A stretch of 36,370 bases of DNA from UBA6921 sp031363085 (GTDB lineage Bacteria > Pseudomonadota > Gammaproteobacteria > SG8-11): positions 1 through 36,370 of the forward strand of contig JANLTU010000017.1 in assembly GCA_031363085.1 (NCBI GenBank), given 5' to 3'. Below, piece by piece: positions 9,001-17,188 of the stretch. How positions within the stretch are numbered: the stretch's first letter is position 1; each line of letters opens with the position of its first letter. The notes under the pieces were generated by a model. It ran no database searches. It saw only the letters and a list, made by a program, of their open reading frames with translations, and was not told the origin of the DNA. Made by a program: the position numbers and the translations under genes.

Positions 9001-9245
9001 GTAAACCTGCCTCGGTCGATCCTGCGTCCAGCGGTACACCCGCAACGGCAGAAGCGTCACCCGTAAAAGCATCTGCACCTGCTCCCCTTCAGGCGGCGCC
9101 GGAGAGTGCGCCAACGTCGCAACTCCAAACCTCCCCCAATGCAGACGGTGAGCCCAGCCAGCATGCCCAGCCCATCGCCGAACCGGAGCCGGCGGAGGCA
9201 ACACCGGTCGTCCCGACGTTCACCGACGCACCGCGCGTTAACTGA
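6027..9245 (+). CDS. Two cNMP-binding domains + rhodanese + long coiled coil + transmembrane anchor
   Basis: The 1072-residue product has an unusual architecture. Two cyclic-nucleotide-binding (Crp/cNMP) folds lie at about 20-130 and 150-262; the second has GFGEEALLAEQPRSASV, close to the phosphate-binding cassette. A rhodanese domain follows at about 264-350 with active-site cysteine in FCDSGNR near residue 320. Residues about 395-780 are an Ala/Glu/Arg-rich coiled coil. A single membrane helix lies at about 887-908 (IGLIALVAGALMAAGIGAYV), then a Pro/Ala/Thr/Ser-rich tail. The N-terminal domains should be cytoplasmic and the tail periplasmic. The ribosome-binding site is weak (GGGAA). Function is unknown; it may tether nucleotide or sulfur sensing to the membrane. 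Confidence 0.85.
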   Translation: MSVAKKLVKKSVDEKLLKKLVPLNTLGADRLRELAEKSDIESASPGRTLFKRGDSDAKTYYLLSGDLEVQLANGQNVSIKADTPAALHPLLDARPRPATAVIKSHATLLVIDTGLFEILVNYDQKQKYEVSEIQAQDESDWLTRFLQSLSAMNIPVKNIEHLMQRMQELPVRAGETVIRQTDVESQHYYVVKEGRCVVTKHATSADKTPIRIAELTAGIGFGEEALLAEQPRSASVTMLTDGRLMRLAKADFTQLIADPALHYVSYSQAQQMVLSGALWLDTRSSAEHRDRSIDGSIHIPLMGLRSKIKELNAYGKYIAFCDSGNRATAAAFLLRQMGFSAYVLSDGLRDVPAATLRSNAPLTAITSARVEHTDAPIEQLKPRPHPADTVGDTARRDAALTSAQAEVESLRAQLAAARAAEQGALQQSAHAVATSTREQEAAQAEQARMRERIAELESRHTTADRTLASHQAQVRELQARVDEFNLNLTAADAAYNSAQKELSGLNHTHAQVTEQLKCENAQLQTRVAATTAEFEHLKNELERAVERNRTAEEAIHSAEREIARLQAEADAAQRNAAESLRRASESESLQASILKEVQRKIEAAELMRLEAEEQAQRAREAAELSRKRAEQESRKVAEAEAARAKAQEESERRARLTEDIRKKAEEEMARLKKEAEAARTNADEAKKKSQLADAARRRLELEMQQARAQSEALEKPATPTVENDLDELERELAQLQQKLEAKKHAAVTRNQQARQAEEKQRATEPEVVQNVYDLHQKTQKLPVFKPNQAAPNDVGKVRKSGWISDSILWETTIGLREDSEAEKFLDNENKQRAPAAAPTAKRQEPNPRAQASGELKTAETKRSVFTTRESAPTMQRHVGVASRGPQRIGLIALVAGALMAAGIGAYVMLHKINNAAPKSATSVTQTPPSQVTSDAATMTPSAATVPTHEATKSPALSNSNAAITRKETVSPNAATGAVPSKQKTETAKSPVRKPASVDPASSGTPATAEASPVKASAPAPLQAAPESAPTSQLQTSPNADGEPSQHAQPIAEPEPAEATPVVPTFTDAPRVN

Positions 9246-9262
9246 TAAAAAGCCAAGCAAGC

Positions 9263-9300
9263 GCTGACTAATTCGATGCGAAGGGATCGAATTAGTCAGC
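9263..9300. terminator. Bidirectional hairpin terminator between convergent genes
   Basis: A perfect 15-bp stem (GCTGACTAATTCGAT and its inverse) encloses an 8-base loop. It lies between the ends of the convergent genes at 6027-9245 and 9324-10901. On the minus strand a T-run follows about 10 bases later. Confidence 0.75.
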
Positions 9301-9323
9301 TTGCTACAACAAGGGAACGGGCG

Positions 9324-10901
9324 CTAAGCCTGTTGCGCGCTGGACGCTTCTGCGTCAGTGGAAGGCTGGTAAACACACACGCGATTACGACCTTCAGCTT
9401 TGGCTTGGTACAAGGACTTGTCGGCGCGCGACAGCAAGCGCTGCAATGCGGTGTCGTGCGGATCGTCGGGGGTCGAGAAGCTCACACCACAACTGACGGT
9501 GAAGGGAATATTTTTACCACGGTAACTCACCGGGCTGTCGGCACACGCCATACGCAATTTGTCGGCGATTGCGGCACTGCCTTCGGTGTCTTTGCAGATG
9601 CTCAAAATCACGAACTCTTCGCCGCCGATGCGGTATAAAAAATCATTCGAGCGCGAATGCTGTTTGAGCAGCTTGGAGAAGTGCACCAAGCAATGATCGC
9701 CGGCGAGGTGGCCGTGCTGGTCGTTAATCTTCTTGAAAAAGTCGAGGTCGCAAAGAATGATCGACAGGCAGCGCCAGTCGCGCTGCGCTTGGCTGCGTAG
9801 CTTGGGAAAAATTTCCTGCAAGTGCCGGCGATTGTAAAGACCGGTCAAGGTATCGGTGATCGCGGACTTTTCCAGTTGCTTGTGCACCCGGTCGATTTCG
9901 ATCTGCTTTTCACGCAGGGCCTGTAACATGTCGGCAAATTTGTTCGCCAGCACGTCGATTTCATTTTGCGCCTCGGACTTCACCATCACCGGCAAACGCC
10001 CCTCGGTGATTTCTTCGGTGAGGGTGATCAGGCGCGATAGCGGACGGTTGAAGTTGCGGAAGATCATCAGGCCCACGGCGAAGATGGCAAGTCCGCCGAC
10101 CACCACCAGCATCAACGTGAACTGCCCGTGCTTGTGCAGGGTTTGTACAATGGCGGTTTCCGAAACCCCGTACCACATATGCGGCTTGGATTCGTCAAGT
10201 CCTGGTAACTCCATCGGATTGACACGGTAAGTGTCATCGCCCAGGTGCAGGCGCCCATCGTTGATTTCAAAATCCCGGCGTGTGTTGTCGCCCAGCGTGC
10301 TGAGGGTTATTTTGCCGTCTTTCTCGATAAACACGTGCCCGCCGCTGTTCTGGCGTTTTTGCTGTAACCAAGCGCGATTCAGCGTACGACTCACGGCCAT
10401 CAATCCCAACTGATCGCCTTGATAAATGATCGGTGCAACGGCAACCAATTCCAAACCAAGCTGGCCTTCGAAGTAAAACACCTTTTCGGAGACATGGTTG
10501 CGGTGCTTGCTGACCCAGGCGGCCAAGTCTTGATTTTGCGCGCCCACCAACACGTCGCCCTTCTCGCTGATAATCACGCGGCGATCAATGGGCAGCCAAC
10601 CGAACAAGCGTTCATACAATTTCAGCAAGGGCTCGTTGTCGCTGCCGACACGCACGACGACGAACATGTATTCCTGAATGCGCAAGTCATCGCTGACGAT
10701 GCCGGCGTAACGCAGCAGTTCGTTGCGCTCACTTTCGATCTGGCTTTGTAGCAGGCGCACGGTATGCGTGAGGTTGCGCTCCGCTTCTTCCAAAATAATG
10801 GAGCGCGTATAGGAATAGGCATAAACCAGCGTCCCAATCAGGAACACCATCAGGACGCTGCTGTAGAAAATTAAACGTGAACGATAAGTCTGGGTTCCCA
10901 T
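9324..10901 (-). CDS. Membrane GGDEF diguanylate cyclase with periplasmic sensor and HAMP
   Basis: The 525-residue protein has a first membrane helix at about 10-30, a periplasmic sensor region at about 31-255 that looks like a Cache-type fold, a second helix at about 257-280, a HAMP linker at about 280-335, and a C-terminal GGDEF domain at about 350-510. The catalytic motif is GGEEF, preceded by RSND, a match to the RxxD inhibitory site. It should make c-di-GMP at the inner face of the membrane. It lies 15 bases after the periplasmic binding-protein gene. The pair is likely co-transcribed, suggesting that the binding protein feeds ligand information to this sensor. The start codon lacks an obvious Shine-Dalgarno sequence. 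Confidence 0.9.
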   Translation of the reverse strand: MGTQTYRSRLIFYSSVLMVFLIGTLVYAYSYTRSIILEEAERNLTHTVRLLQSQIESERNELLRYAGIVSDDLRIQEYMFVVVRVGSDNEPLLKLYERLFGWLPIDRRVIISEKGDVLVGAQNQDLAAWVSKHRNHVSEKVFYFEGQLGLELVAVAPIIYQGDQLGLMAVSRTLNRAWLQQKRQNSGGHVFIEKDGKITLSTLGDNTRRDFEINDGRLHLGDDTYRVNPMELPGLDESKPHMWYGVSETAIVQTLHKHGQFTLMLVVVGGLAIFAVGLMIFRNFNRPLSRLITLTEEITEGRLPVMVKSEAQNEIDVLANKFADMLQALREKQIEIDRVHKQLEKSAITDTLTGLYNRRHLQEIFPKLRSQAQRDWRCLSIILCDLDFFKKINDQHGHLAGDHCLVHFSKLLKQHSRSNDFLYRIGGEEFVILSICKDTEGSAAIADKLRMACADSPVSYRGKNIPFTVSCGVSFSTPDDPHDTALQRLLSRADKSLYQAKAEGRNRVCVYQPSTDAEASSAQQA

Positions 10902-10916
10902 GCGTGGTATGCGAGG

Positions 10917-11795
10917 TTATTGCTCCACCGTATGCACGGGTAACAGTTCGTATTGTTTGGCGGCGGCGCGAAATGCCTTGCCGGATTGAACTTCGCGAAT
11001 CAGGTTGAGCACGTCTTTCGACGGCGCCGTGTTGGTGACGGCCGACAGGTTGCGATAATAGGGATAGGTTTTGGTTTTCAAGGCCGCTGCGGTCGGCGCT
11101 ACACCGTCCACGGAAATCTGCTTAATCGCAAGATTCGGCTCGCGCGCCCAGGTTGTTCCGCTATAACCGATGGCACCGGCAAAATCGCTCACCCGCTTGA
11201 CTAGGTCGTCGTCTGAAGCAACGTCGATGCGTTCCTGCGAAAACGCTTTGTCGGTGGGCAAAATCTTCTTCCAGTCGGTCACGCGTTCTTTGCAATGCAG
11301 GCGGGTGATCACCACCACCGGCCGGTCTTGTCCGCCGACATCTTTCCAGTTCTTGATATCGCCTTTGAATATTTTCTGCACTTGCACGCCGGTCAGATTG
11401 GTAAGCGGATTGGTTTTATTCAAAATCACTGCCAGCGGCTCCTGCGCCAGCGGATACACGGTCAAACCTTCGCGCTTGATTTCCTCGTCGCCGATTTGGC
11501 AACACACAAAACCAAACGTCTCGTGCTGCACGGTATTTTGTTTGGCCATCTTCACGGCCGCGTTGCAGCCCTGACCGAGCATGGAATTTTTGCCGTAGAG
11601 CACGATTTTTTTCGAGACGATCTTTTGCAGATCGTCTTTAACCGAATCGAAAATCACCCAGGGAAAATGTGCCCCGGCGCCCGAGATCACATTTTCGTCA
11701 TCCTCAGCACGCGCTTGAAACGTCGACAACGACAACAGCATTAGACTGGCGGCGCGCCGCAAGTTACGACCGGTAAAAATAGCGAACAACGTCAC
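10917..11795 (-). CDS. PstS-like periplasmic substrate-binding protein
   Basis: This 292-residue protein starts at a GTG preceded by AGGGG at good spacing. It has an Arg-containing N-terminus, a hydrophobic signal peptide and an AQAR-type cleavage region near residue 30 (TFQARAED). The mature part carries signature stretches of the PstS-like (PBP-like) family: GAGAHFP near the N-terminus, LAVILNKTNPL, VQKIFKGDIKNWKDVGG, and GAIGYSG. No ABC permease or ATPase is nearby, so a transport role is not supported here. Immediate linkage to a GGDEF sensor suggests a signalling receptor. Ligand is unknown; phosphate or another oxyanion is possible. Confidence 0.85.
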   Translation of the reverse strand: MTLFAIFTGRNLRRAASLMLLSLSTFQARAEDDENVISGAGAHFPWVIFDSVKDDLQKIVSKKIVLYGKNSMLGQGCNAAVKMAKQNTVQHETFGFVCCQIGDEEIKREGLTVYPLAQEPLAVILNKTNPLTNLTGVQVQKIFKGDIKNWKDVGGQDRPVVVITRLHCKERVTDWKKILPTDKAFSQERIDVASDDDLVKRVSDFAGAIGYSGTTWAREPNLAIKQISVDGVAPTAAALKTKTYPYYRNLSAVTNTAPSKDVLNLIREVQSGKAFRAAAKQYELLPVHTVEQ

Positions 11796-11826
11796 GACGC
11801 ACCCCTATGAAGTGAACTGCCCCGCA

Positions 11827-11847
11827 GAAGGCGCATCGCGCGCCTTC
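11827..11847. terminator. Hairpin between the MoeB/ThiF-like gene and the binding-protein gene
   Basis: A perfect 8-bp stem (GAAGGCGC / GCGCCTTC) with a 5-base loop lies 58 bases after the end of the gene at 11905. It has no T-run, so it may terminate only weakly or simply stabilise the 3' end. Confidence 0.4.
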
Positions 11848-11904
11848 GAAACTGCAATTAGTTAGCGGATGCCGGGCAAACTTCTTGAGCGGAAAGGCAG
11901 TGGG

Positions 11905-12714
11905 TCACGGTGGGCTTGCGAATGACATCGCATGCTTGCTCGGGCTACAGATGGGGCAGGCGGGATCGCGGCGCAGGCGCAGGGTGCGCCATTCCAGGTG
12001 TTGCGCGTCCAGCACCAGCAGGCGCCCGTCCAGGCTGGCGCCAATGCCAGACAATATCTTCAAGGTTTCCAAGGCTTGCATGCTGCCGATAATTCCGACC
12101 AACGGGCCCAGCACGCCCGATTGCGAACAGGCATCGGTGGGGCCGGGTTCGTCTTTATACAGGCAGCGGTAACAGGGACTGTCGGCGTGGTCATTCATGA
12201 ATACGGAAATTTGCGCTTCCATGCGGATAGCCGCGCCCGACACCAAGGGCTTGGCATGACGCACACAGGCAGCATTCAGCGCAAAGCGGGTGGGGAAGTT
12301 ATCGCTGGCATCAACGACCACGTCGGCCTGTGCGACCTGCGCCTGCAAGGCGTCGCCTTCCAGACGTGCGGCCAACGGCGTGATGCGTATCTCGGGATTA
12401 AGGCGCTGTAAATGGGCCGCTGCGGCTTCAACTTTGCTTCGGCCTACATCGTCGGTGGTGAATACAACTTGGCGCTGCAAATTGGTCACGTCGACACGGT
12501 CATGATCAACCAGCACCAAATGGCCAACACCGGCGGCTGCGAGATATAACCCCACCGGCGAACCCAAGCCACCCACGCCGACAATCAAAACGCGCGCGCG
12601 GCTGACTCGCTGCTGGCCCTGAATATCGAACTGCGGCAATAGAATGTGCCGGCTGTATCGAAGCAACTGGCTGTCATCAAGTACCGGCTCTTCGTTGCGT
12701 TGCATAGTGACCAT
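11905..12714 (-). CDS. MoeB/ThiF/HesA-family adenylyltransferase (E1-like)
   Basis: The enzyme activates the C-terminus of a ubiquitin-like sulfur carrier (MoaD or ThiS type) by adenylation. The start at 12714 has GGAGG nine bases upstream; the open frame extends further but without a ribosome-binding site. The protein shows LLRYSRHILLPQFDIQGQ at the N-terminus, the nucleotide loop GVGGLGSP, the DNLQRQ-like TNLQRQ arginine site, and DASDNFPTRF. Two zinc-binding CxxC pairs occur (CYRC and CPIC). It could serve molybdopterin, thiamine or another sulfur-transfer route; no cofactor genes are adjacent to decide. A divergent exported rhodanese lies upstream. Confidence 0.85.
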   Translation of the reverse strand: MVTMQRNEEPVLDDSQLLRYSRHILLPQFDIQGQQRVSRARVLIVGVGGLGSPVGLYLAAAGVGHLVLVDHDRVDVTNLQRQVVFTTDDVGRSKVEAAAAHLQRLNPEIRITPLAARLEGDALQAQVAQADVVVDASDNFPTRFALNAACVRHAKPLVSGAAIRMEAQISVFMNDHADSPCYRCLYKDEPGPTDACSQSGVLGPLVGIIGSMQALETLKILSGIGASLDGRLLVLDAQHLEWRTLRLRRDPACPICSPSKHAMSFASPP

Positions 12715-13079
12715 GATTGCGCACCTCCAAGAGGCTCTAAAACATACACCGCGTCGCAAGCCAGTGCGACGCTAATGTTAGTGTGACCCGCAGGCGATGC
12801 GCAGTGGCACTTGGGAACCATGCTCTGCATAATGCTCGCATGGGCGCGCGGGGAAACCAAAGCTCCGCTGCTATAGACCGCAGACAGAGCGTGTTGTATG
12901 GTTTTGACTCTGAAGTGTAAGAGTGTAAACCCCTCGGTTGAATTGCGGCAGTCTCCACTAAAGAGCGCATGTTCTGCTGCCGTTAATACAACAGTTGCGC
13001 TTTTACCACCCGATGAGTCGCCGTAAGCAGCCCGCCTTCGACGGGTATTGCGTTTCAACCGTTTCACGCTGGAGTAAGT
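12715..13079. other. Divergent intergenic region with one hairpin
   Basis: This 365-base region separates the minus-strand MoeB/ThiF-like gene from the plus-strand rhodanese gene and should hold both promoters. I see no gene. A perfect stem, GCGTCGCA/TGCGACGC with a 6-base loop, lies at 12751-12772, close to the MoeB/ThiF-like start. It would sit in that gene's leader or act as a protein-binding dyad. Confidence 0.4.
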
Positions 13080-13901
13080 ATGCGGAAGAAAATAATATTC
13101 CTGCTATGCGCAATGTTAGCCCTAATATCAAATTTTGGGTTTGGCGCTGAGACCAATGAAAAATTTCCCGGTCGCGATCTGTATCGGGAAGTCGCCACCT
13201 ACGAACTCGACGAAGTGTTCCAGAAGCTGGGCAAAATCAGCATCGTGGATGTGCGCTCACCGTACGAATTCGATACCTTACGCATCAAGGGCGCAATTAA
13301 TATTCCCCTTACCGACAAGGATTTCGACGGGAAATTACGCACCTTGCGTGGTTCAACGGACAATCCCATCGTGTTTTACTGCAATGGCGTGACCTGCCAT
13401 AAATCTTATCAAGCGACGCGGCGTGCGGTGTTTCTAAAAATTGAAAACACGTTTGCCTACGATGCCGGTATTTTTGCCTGGGCTAAAGCGCATCCGGATC
13501 AGTCGGTATTGTTGGGCCGCAGCCCGATCAATCCTGCCGACATTATTGAAGGTGTTGCATTCAGTTCGCACTTACTCGGGCCCACTGAATTCGGCGCGCA
13601 AATCGGTGACGCCACCATCGTTCTGGATGTGCGTGATCGCTTTCAACGCGAGGCGGTCGGTTTCTTTCCCGGGGTTGAACGCCGTGTCGCGCTGGATCAG
13701 GCTGACAAGCTGGATAAAATCCTGCAAAAAGCCAAACACGAAAATAAAACACTGCTGATTTACGACGAAGCCGGTCATCAAGTGCAATGGCTGCAATACC
13801 ATTTGGTCGACGCTGGCGTGAAGAATTATTACTTCATGAAGGGCGGCGCCAAGTCGTATTACGACATGCTGTCCGGCCGCGACAATAAAGATAAAAAATA
13901 A
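13080..13901 (+). CDS. Exported tandem rhodanese-domain protein
   Basis: The 273-residue product starts at an ATG with GGAG five bases upstream. It has a signal peptide of about 22 residues ending FGFGAE, so it should act in the periplasm. Two rhodanese folds follow. The first (about 40-145) has the DVRSPYEF motif and an active-site loop with cysteine, YCNGVTC. The second (about 165-265) has VLDVRDRFQ, but its loop reads YDEAGHQ without cysteine and is probably non-catalytic. The first domain could carry sulfur as a persulfide. It sits beside the MoeB/ThiF-like gene and the RuBisCO cluster, which fits sulfur chemistry but does not prove it. Confidence 0.88.
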   Translation: MRKKIIFLLCAMLALISNFGFGAETNEKFPGRDLYREVATYELDEVFQKLGKISIVDVRSPYEFDTLRIKGAINIPLTDKDFDGKLRTLRGSTDNPIVFYCNGVTCHKSYQATRRAVFLKIENTFAYDAGIFAWAKAHPDQSVLLGRSPINPADIIEGVAFSSHLLGPTEFGAQIGDATIVLDVRDRFQREAVGFFPGVERRVALDQADKLDKILQKAKHENKTLLIYDEAGHQVQWLQYHLVDAGVKNYYFMKGGAKSYYDMLSGRDNKDKK

Positions 13902-13935
13902 ACCCGGTGCGGCTCAGCGTCGCTACCCGGTTTTT
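13900..13935. terminator. Probable terminator between the rhodanese gene and cbbO
   Basis: An imperfect hairpin pairs AAACC-C-GGTG with TACC-C-GGTTT around a loop and runs into TTTTT on the plus strand. It overlaps the rhodanese stop codon and separates two convergent genes. Confidence 0.5.
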
Positions 13936-13940
13936 CCGAG

Positions 13941-16274
13941 CTAACGCGTCAACCCGGCATACAACAACGGCAGTCGCTCTGGCAGGCGGTCGACGTGATC
14001 GACCACCATGAAGTTTTTCTGTCCGAAAATGCGCGCCACATAGTCGTCGGCCTTGGGATCGAGCGTCAGGCAAAATGTCTTGATCCCACGCGTTGCCAGC
14101 TCTTCGACCGCCTTCTTGGTGTCATGACGCAGATATTGCGGATCGCGCACGTCGATATCAGCAGGTTCGCCGTCACTGACCAACAGAATCAGTTTCTTCT
14201 GCTCGGGCTGCTTGCATAAAAATGCAGCCGCGTGACGCAACGCCGCACTCATGCGTGTCGAGAGCCCGCCTTGCATGCCTGCGAGTTTCGCCTTCACCGT
14301 GTCGTCGTAATGCTCGTTGAAATCCTTGAAGCGGTAATACTGCACGTCATGGCGCCCGTCCGAAGCGAAACCATGAATTGCAAATGGATCGCCGACACCA
14401 GCAATAGCCCACGACAATAACGCCGTCGCCTCGCGTGCCAGTTGAATCACTGGCGTGTCAGAGGTGCCGAGTTTTTCGTTGGTCGATGCAGATAAATCCA
14501 GCAACACCAGCACCGCCAAGTCGCGCACTTTGCGCACGATGCGGATGTTGATGCGCGTATCCGGCGTCTGCCCGCTGCGGATGTCGACCATCGCACGGAT
14601 GGCGGCGTTAAGGTCGATCTCTTCGCCGTCTTCCTGACGCCGGAAACGCTGCACGCCTTCGGGTTGCAGCGCGTCGATGATACGCCGCAGGCGCGCCGCC
14701 ACCGGGCGGTTATTGGTCAAGATACGGTCGATCTGGCCGGGATCGCCGTTGGCTTGGCGTTTTTCGAGCACCGTCACCCAGTTGGGGCGGTGCAGTTGCA
14801 CGTTGTAATCCCATTCATGGTAGTGATACGGCGCGCTGACCGGTTCTTTGCCTTCGAGCGCGTTGATGGTGCAGCCTTCTTGATCGAGAAAAAACGGCGT
14901 GTTCAACACCCAGATTTCTTGCGCGTCGTCACCGGCTAACTCGTTGTCGACCTCGTTGACCATGTCCATCACCGAGACGTTTTTACGCACCTGCTGGGTG
15001 CCGGGAAAATATTCTACGGCATGCCACGCTGCTTCATCGGATGCCCAGCAATAGCGATTATCGTCGCGGTACGGAATCGCCATCGCCTCCAGCGCGCGCA
15101 GACTCGGAATCGCGCCGCGCTCGCCAAGGCGGTTGTAAAGCGTCACGCCGAAATCCCAGGAAATTTGCGCGTCGTCGGCGCGAGTGGCGAGCGCCTGCCG
15201 GAAGCCTGTGCTCAGTTCCTGAATGATCGCATCGTCGTCATGATAGCTTTTGTCGAGCAGTGCATAGGCGAGCCGCTCTAGCAAGCTAACCACCGGCTCG
15301 GTCGGGCAACTTACTTCGCGCACTTTGGCGTGGAACTGCACCCACATCTGTTGCATACCGGGGAATTCACGTATTGCCAAGTGCTCGATACGCGCATCTT
15401 CGAAAATGCCGATGAAGAACATTTGCGCCGGATTGAGTTGCTGCATCGACAACGGCGCGCGCATGTATACCAGATGCGCGGCGGCGTGTGCCGCTGCGGC
15501 GCGATACAAATCTTTGCCGGGCAAGCCAGCGAAATTGTCGAACGCATCCGGCAGGTGGATAACACGCGCCTCGATAAATGGCCGGCAGCCTTCACGCGTT
15601 TCAAAATCACCCGAAGTGGGGCGCATAAAAAAGTCACGACCCCAGAACGCGCGCAGATAAAAATTGAGCTTGCGTTGATTGTCGATGAACAGCGTGCCGC
15701 GTCGCTCCTTCTGCAACATGGCTTGGCTGTCTGCGCTGTGCAGATCGAAATAGTCTATTTGTGCCGCAAAATCGCGCTGATGTGCTTGCGCGCCCCACAA
15801 CGCCCAGCGGCGCAGTCCACCCAGCGTGAGCTTGCCGAATAGTTCGTCGAGATGACCCAGCAGCGGTCGCAGGCCGCGCGGCACTTTGCCTGACAGTTGA
15901 TGAATGAGCCCAAGATAACCGCGCAATAATTCGGCGTCGCTCAAGCGCTGCGCGGCGGTAGGTAAGGTGTCGAACAGCAGTTGAATGACTTCGCCGCTGA
16001 CCATCGAAGCAAGCTTCATCGCGGCGCTGATGCAGTCGGTCAAAATATCTTCGCCGACATGTTTGACCACCGCCGGCATCGCCTGAATGTAGGTGATCAC
16101 CAACTCGTTGCCGCGTCCCAATTGCGACAAGCCCTTGGCGCCCTCCAACCAAAGCTGCAACCCGTGCGGCGACATCACCCGCGCGGCTTCGGCGAAGCTT
16201 GCTTCAAGTGTGCCGCGCACACGTGGATCGAGCGCATCAAGCTGCGCGTGATATTCTTTTAGGTCCACCGTCAT
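13941..16274 (-). CDS. cbbO: RuBisCO activase subunit CbbO (VWA-domain protein)
   Basis: CbbO works with the AAA+ ATPase CbbQ to remodel inhibited RuBisCO by removing tight-binding sugar phosphates. The 777-residue protein has the usual long helical N-terminal region and a C-terminal von Willebrand factor A domain from about residue 580. The metal-ion site DLSAS (DxSxS) is visible there, with VSDGEPAD further on. The start lies 14 bases after the cbbQ stop with AAGGCAG upstream, so the two genes form one unit. The metal site is expected to contact RuBisCO in the activase mechanism known for this family. It is the last gene of the cbb operon. Confidence 0.93.
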   Translation of the reverse strand: MTVDLKEYHAQLDALDPRVRGTLEASFAEAARVMSPHGLQLWLEGAKGLSQLGRGNELVITYIQAMPAVVKHVGEDILTDCISAAMKLASMVSGEVIQLLFDTLPTAAQRLSDAELLRGYLGLIHQLSGKVPRGLRPLLGHLDELFGKLTLGGLRRWALWGAQAHQRDFAAQIDYFDLHSADSQAMLQKERRGTLFIDNQRKLNFYLRAFWGRDFFMRPTSGDFETREGCRPFIEARVIHLPDAFDNFAGLPGKDLYRAAAAHAAAHLVYMRAPLSMQQLNPAQMFFIGIFEDARIEHLAIREFPGMQQMWVQFHAKVREVSCPTEPVVSLLERLAYALLDKSYHDDDAIIQELSTGFRQALATRADDAQISWDFGVTLYNRLGERGAIPSLRALEAMAIPYRDDNRYCWASDEAAWHAVEYFPGTQQVRKNVSVMDMVNEVDNELAGDDAQEIWVLNTPFFLDQEGCTINALEGKEPVSAPYHYHEWDYNVQLHRPNWVTVLEKRQANGDPGQIDRILTNNRPVAARLRRIIDALQPEGVQRFRRQEDGEEIDLNAAIRAMVDIRSGQTPDTRINIRIVRKVRDLAVLVLLDLSASTNEKLGTSDTPVIQLAREATALLSWAIAGVGDPFAIHGFASDGRHDVQYYRFKDFNEHYDDTVKAKLAGMQGGLSTRMSAALRHAAAFLCKQPEQKKLILLVSDGEPADIDVRDPQYLRHDTKKAVEELATRGIKTFCLTLDPKADDYVARIFGQKNFMVVDHVDRLPERLPLLYAGLTR

Positions 16275-16288
16275 GACGCTACGCTGCC

Positions 16289-17095
16289 TTAAAAATAGGT
16301 GTTTATTGCGGCATCGAGAGTGTCGCGCATGTCCGGGTCGTCGGTGATCGGGCGCACCAAGGTCATCTGACAGGCCGCCTTGGGTGCGACGCCGCGAGCG
16401 ATGAGCTGGCCGGCGTACGTCAGCAAGCGCGTCGATATACCTTCGTCAAGACCATGCCCCTTGAGGTTGCGCGCACGGTGCGCGATCTGCACCAATTTCT
16501 CGGCAACCGCTTTGTCCACCTGAGTTTCATGCATCACGATTTCAGTTTCGATTTCGGCATCGGGATAGTCGAAGTCAATCGCACCGAAGCGTTGCTTAGT
16601 GGACTGCTTGAGATCTTTCATCAAGCTTTGGTAGCCGGGGTTGTAAGAAATCACCAGTTGAAAATCGGCATGGCAGTTCACCATCTCGCCCTTTTTTTCC
16701 AGCGGCAATTGGCGCCGATGGTCGGTGAGCGGATGGATCACCACGGTTGTATCCTGGCGCGCTTCGACCACTTCGTCGAGATAACAAATCGCACCGATGC
16801 GTGCGGCAACCGTAAGCGGGCCGTCGTGCCACTGGGTTCCGGTCGCATCCAGCAAAAAGCGTCCGACCAGATCGCTTGCGGTCATGTCTTCATTGCAGGC
16901 GACGGTAATGAGCGGTTTGTTGAGCTTCCACGCCATGTATTCGACGAAGCGGCTTTTGCCGCAACCGGTCGGGCCTTTGAGCATGACCGGCATGCGCGCA
17001 CTGTATGCGGCTTCGTACAATTCGACCTCGGTCGACACCGCGCGGTAATACGGCTCCCGTGCAATCAAGAATTGTGCAACATCGCCTTTACCCAT
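16289..17095 (-). CDS. cbbQ: RuBisCO activase AAA+ ATPase CbbQ (MoxR family)
   Basis: The 268-residue protein is the typical CbbQ length. It has a Walker A motif, GPTGCGKS, near residue 41 and a Walker B region, ICYLDEVVEA, near residue 107. The sensor-type asparagine in ISYNPGYQS and a TKQRF arginine follow. It forms a hexameric ATPase that drives RuBisCO reactivation together with CbbO. It follows cbbS after a 93-base gap holding a strong terminator-like hairpin, so expression relative to cbbLS may be reduced by partial termination. Confidence 0.95.
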   Translation of the reverse strand: MGKGDVAQFLIAREPYYRAVSTEVELYEAAYSARMPVMLKGPTGCGKSRFVEYMAWKLNKPLITVACNEDMTASDLVGRFLLDATGTQWHDGPLTVAARIGAICYLDEVVEARQDTTVVIHPLTDHRRQLPLEKKGEMVNCHADFQLVISYNPGYQSLMKDLKQSTKQRFGAIDFDYPDAEIETEIVMHETQVDKAVAEKLVQIAHRARNLKGHGLDEGISTRLLTYAGQLIARGVAPKAACQMTLVRPITDDPDMRDTLDAAINTYF

Positions 17096-17132
17096 CGTGT
17101 GTTCCTCGCCTTAATTATTTCGCCAACAAAAA

Positions 17133-17163
17133 GCCCCCGCTGGAGACTGCTCCAGACGGGGGC
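17133..17163 (-). terminator. Terminator or attenuator between cbbS and cbbQ
   Basis: Read on the minus strand, GCCCCCGTCTGGAG pairs with CTCCAGCGGGGGC with a single bulge and a 4-base loop, then TTTTTG follows. This is a textbook factor-independent terminator placed after cbbS and before cbbQO. It would let RuBisCO subunits be made in excess over the activase, with readthrough to cbbQO. Confidence 0.88.
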
Positions 17164-17188
17164 AATTTACTCCACCAACCGGAGAAAT

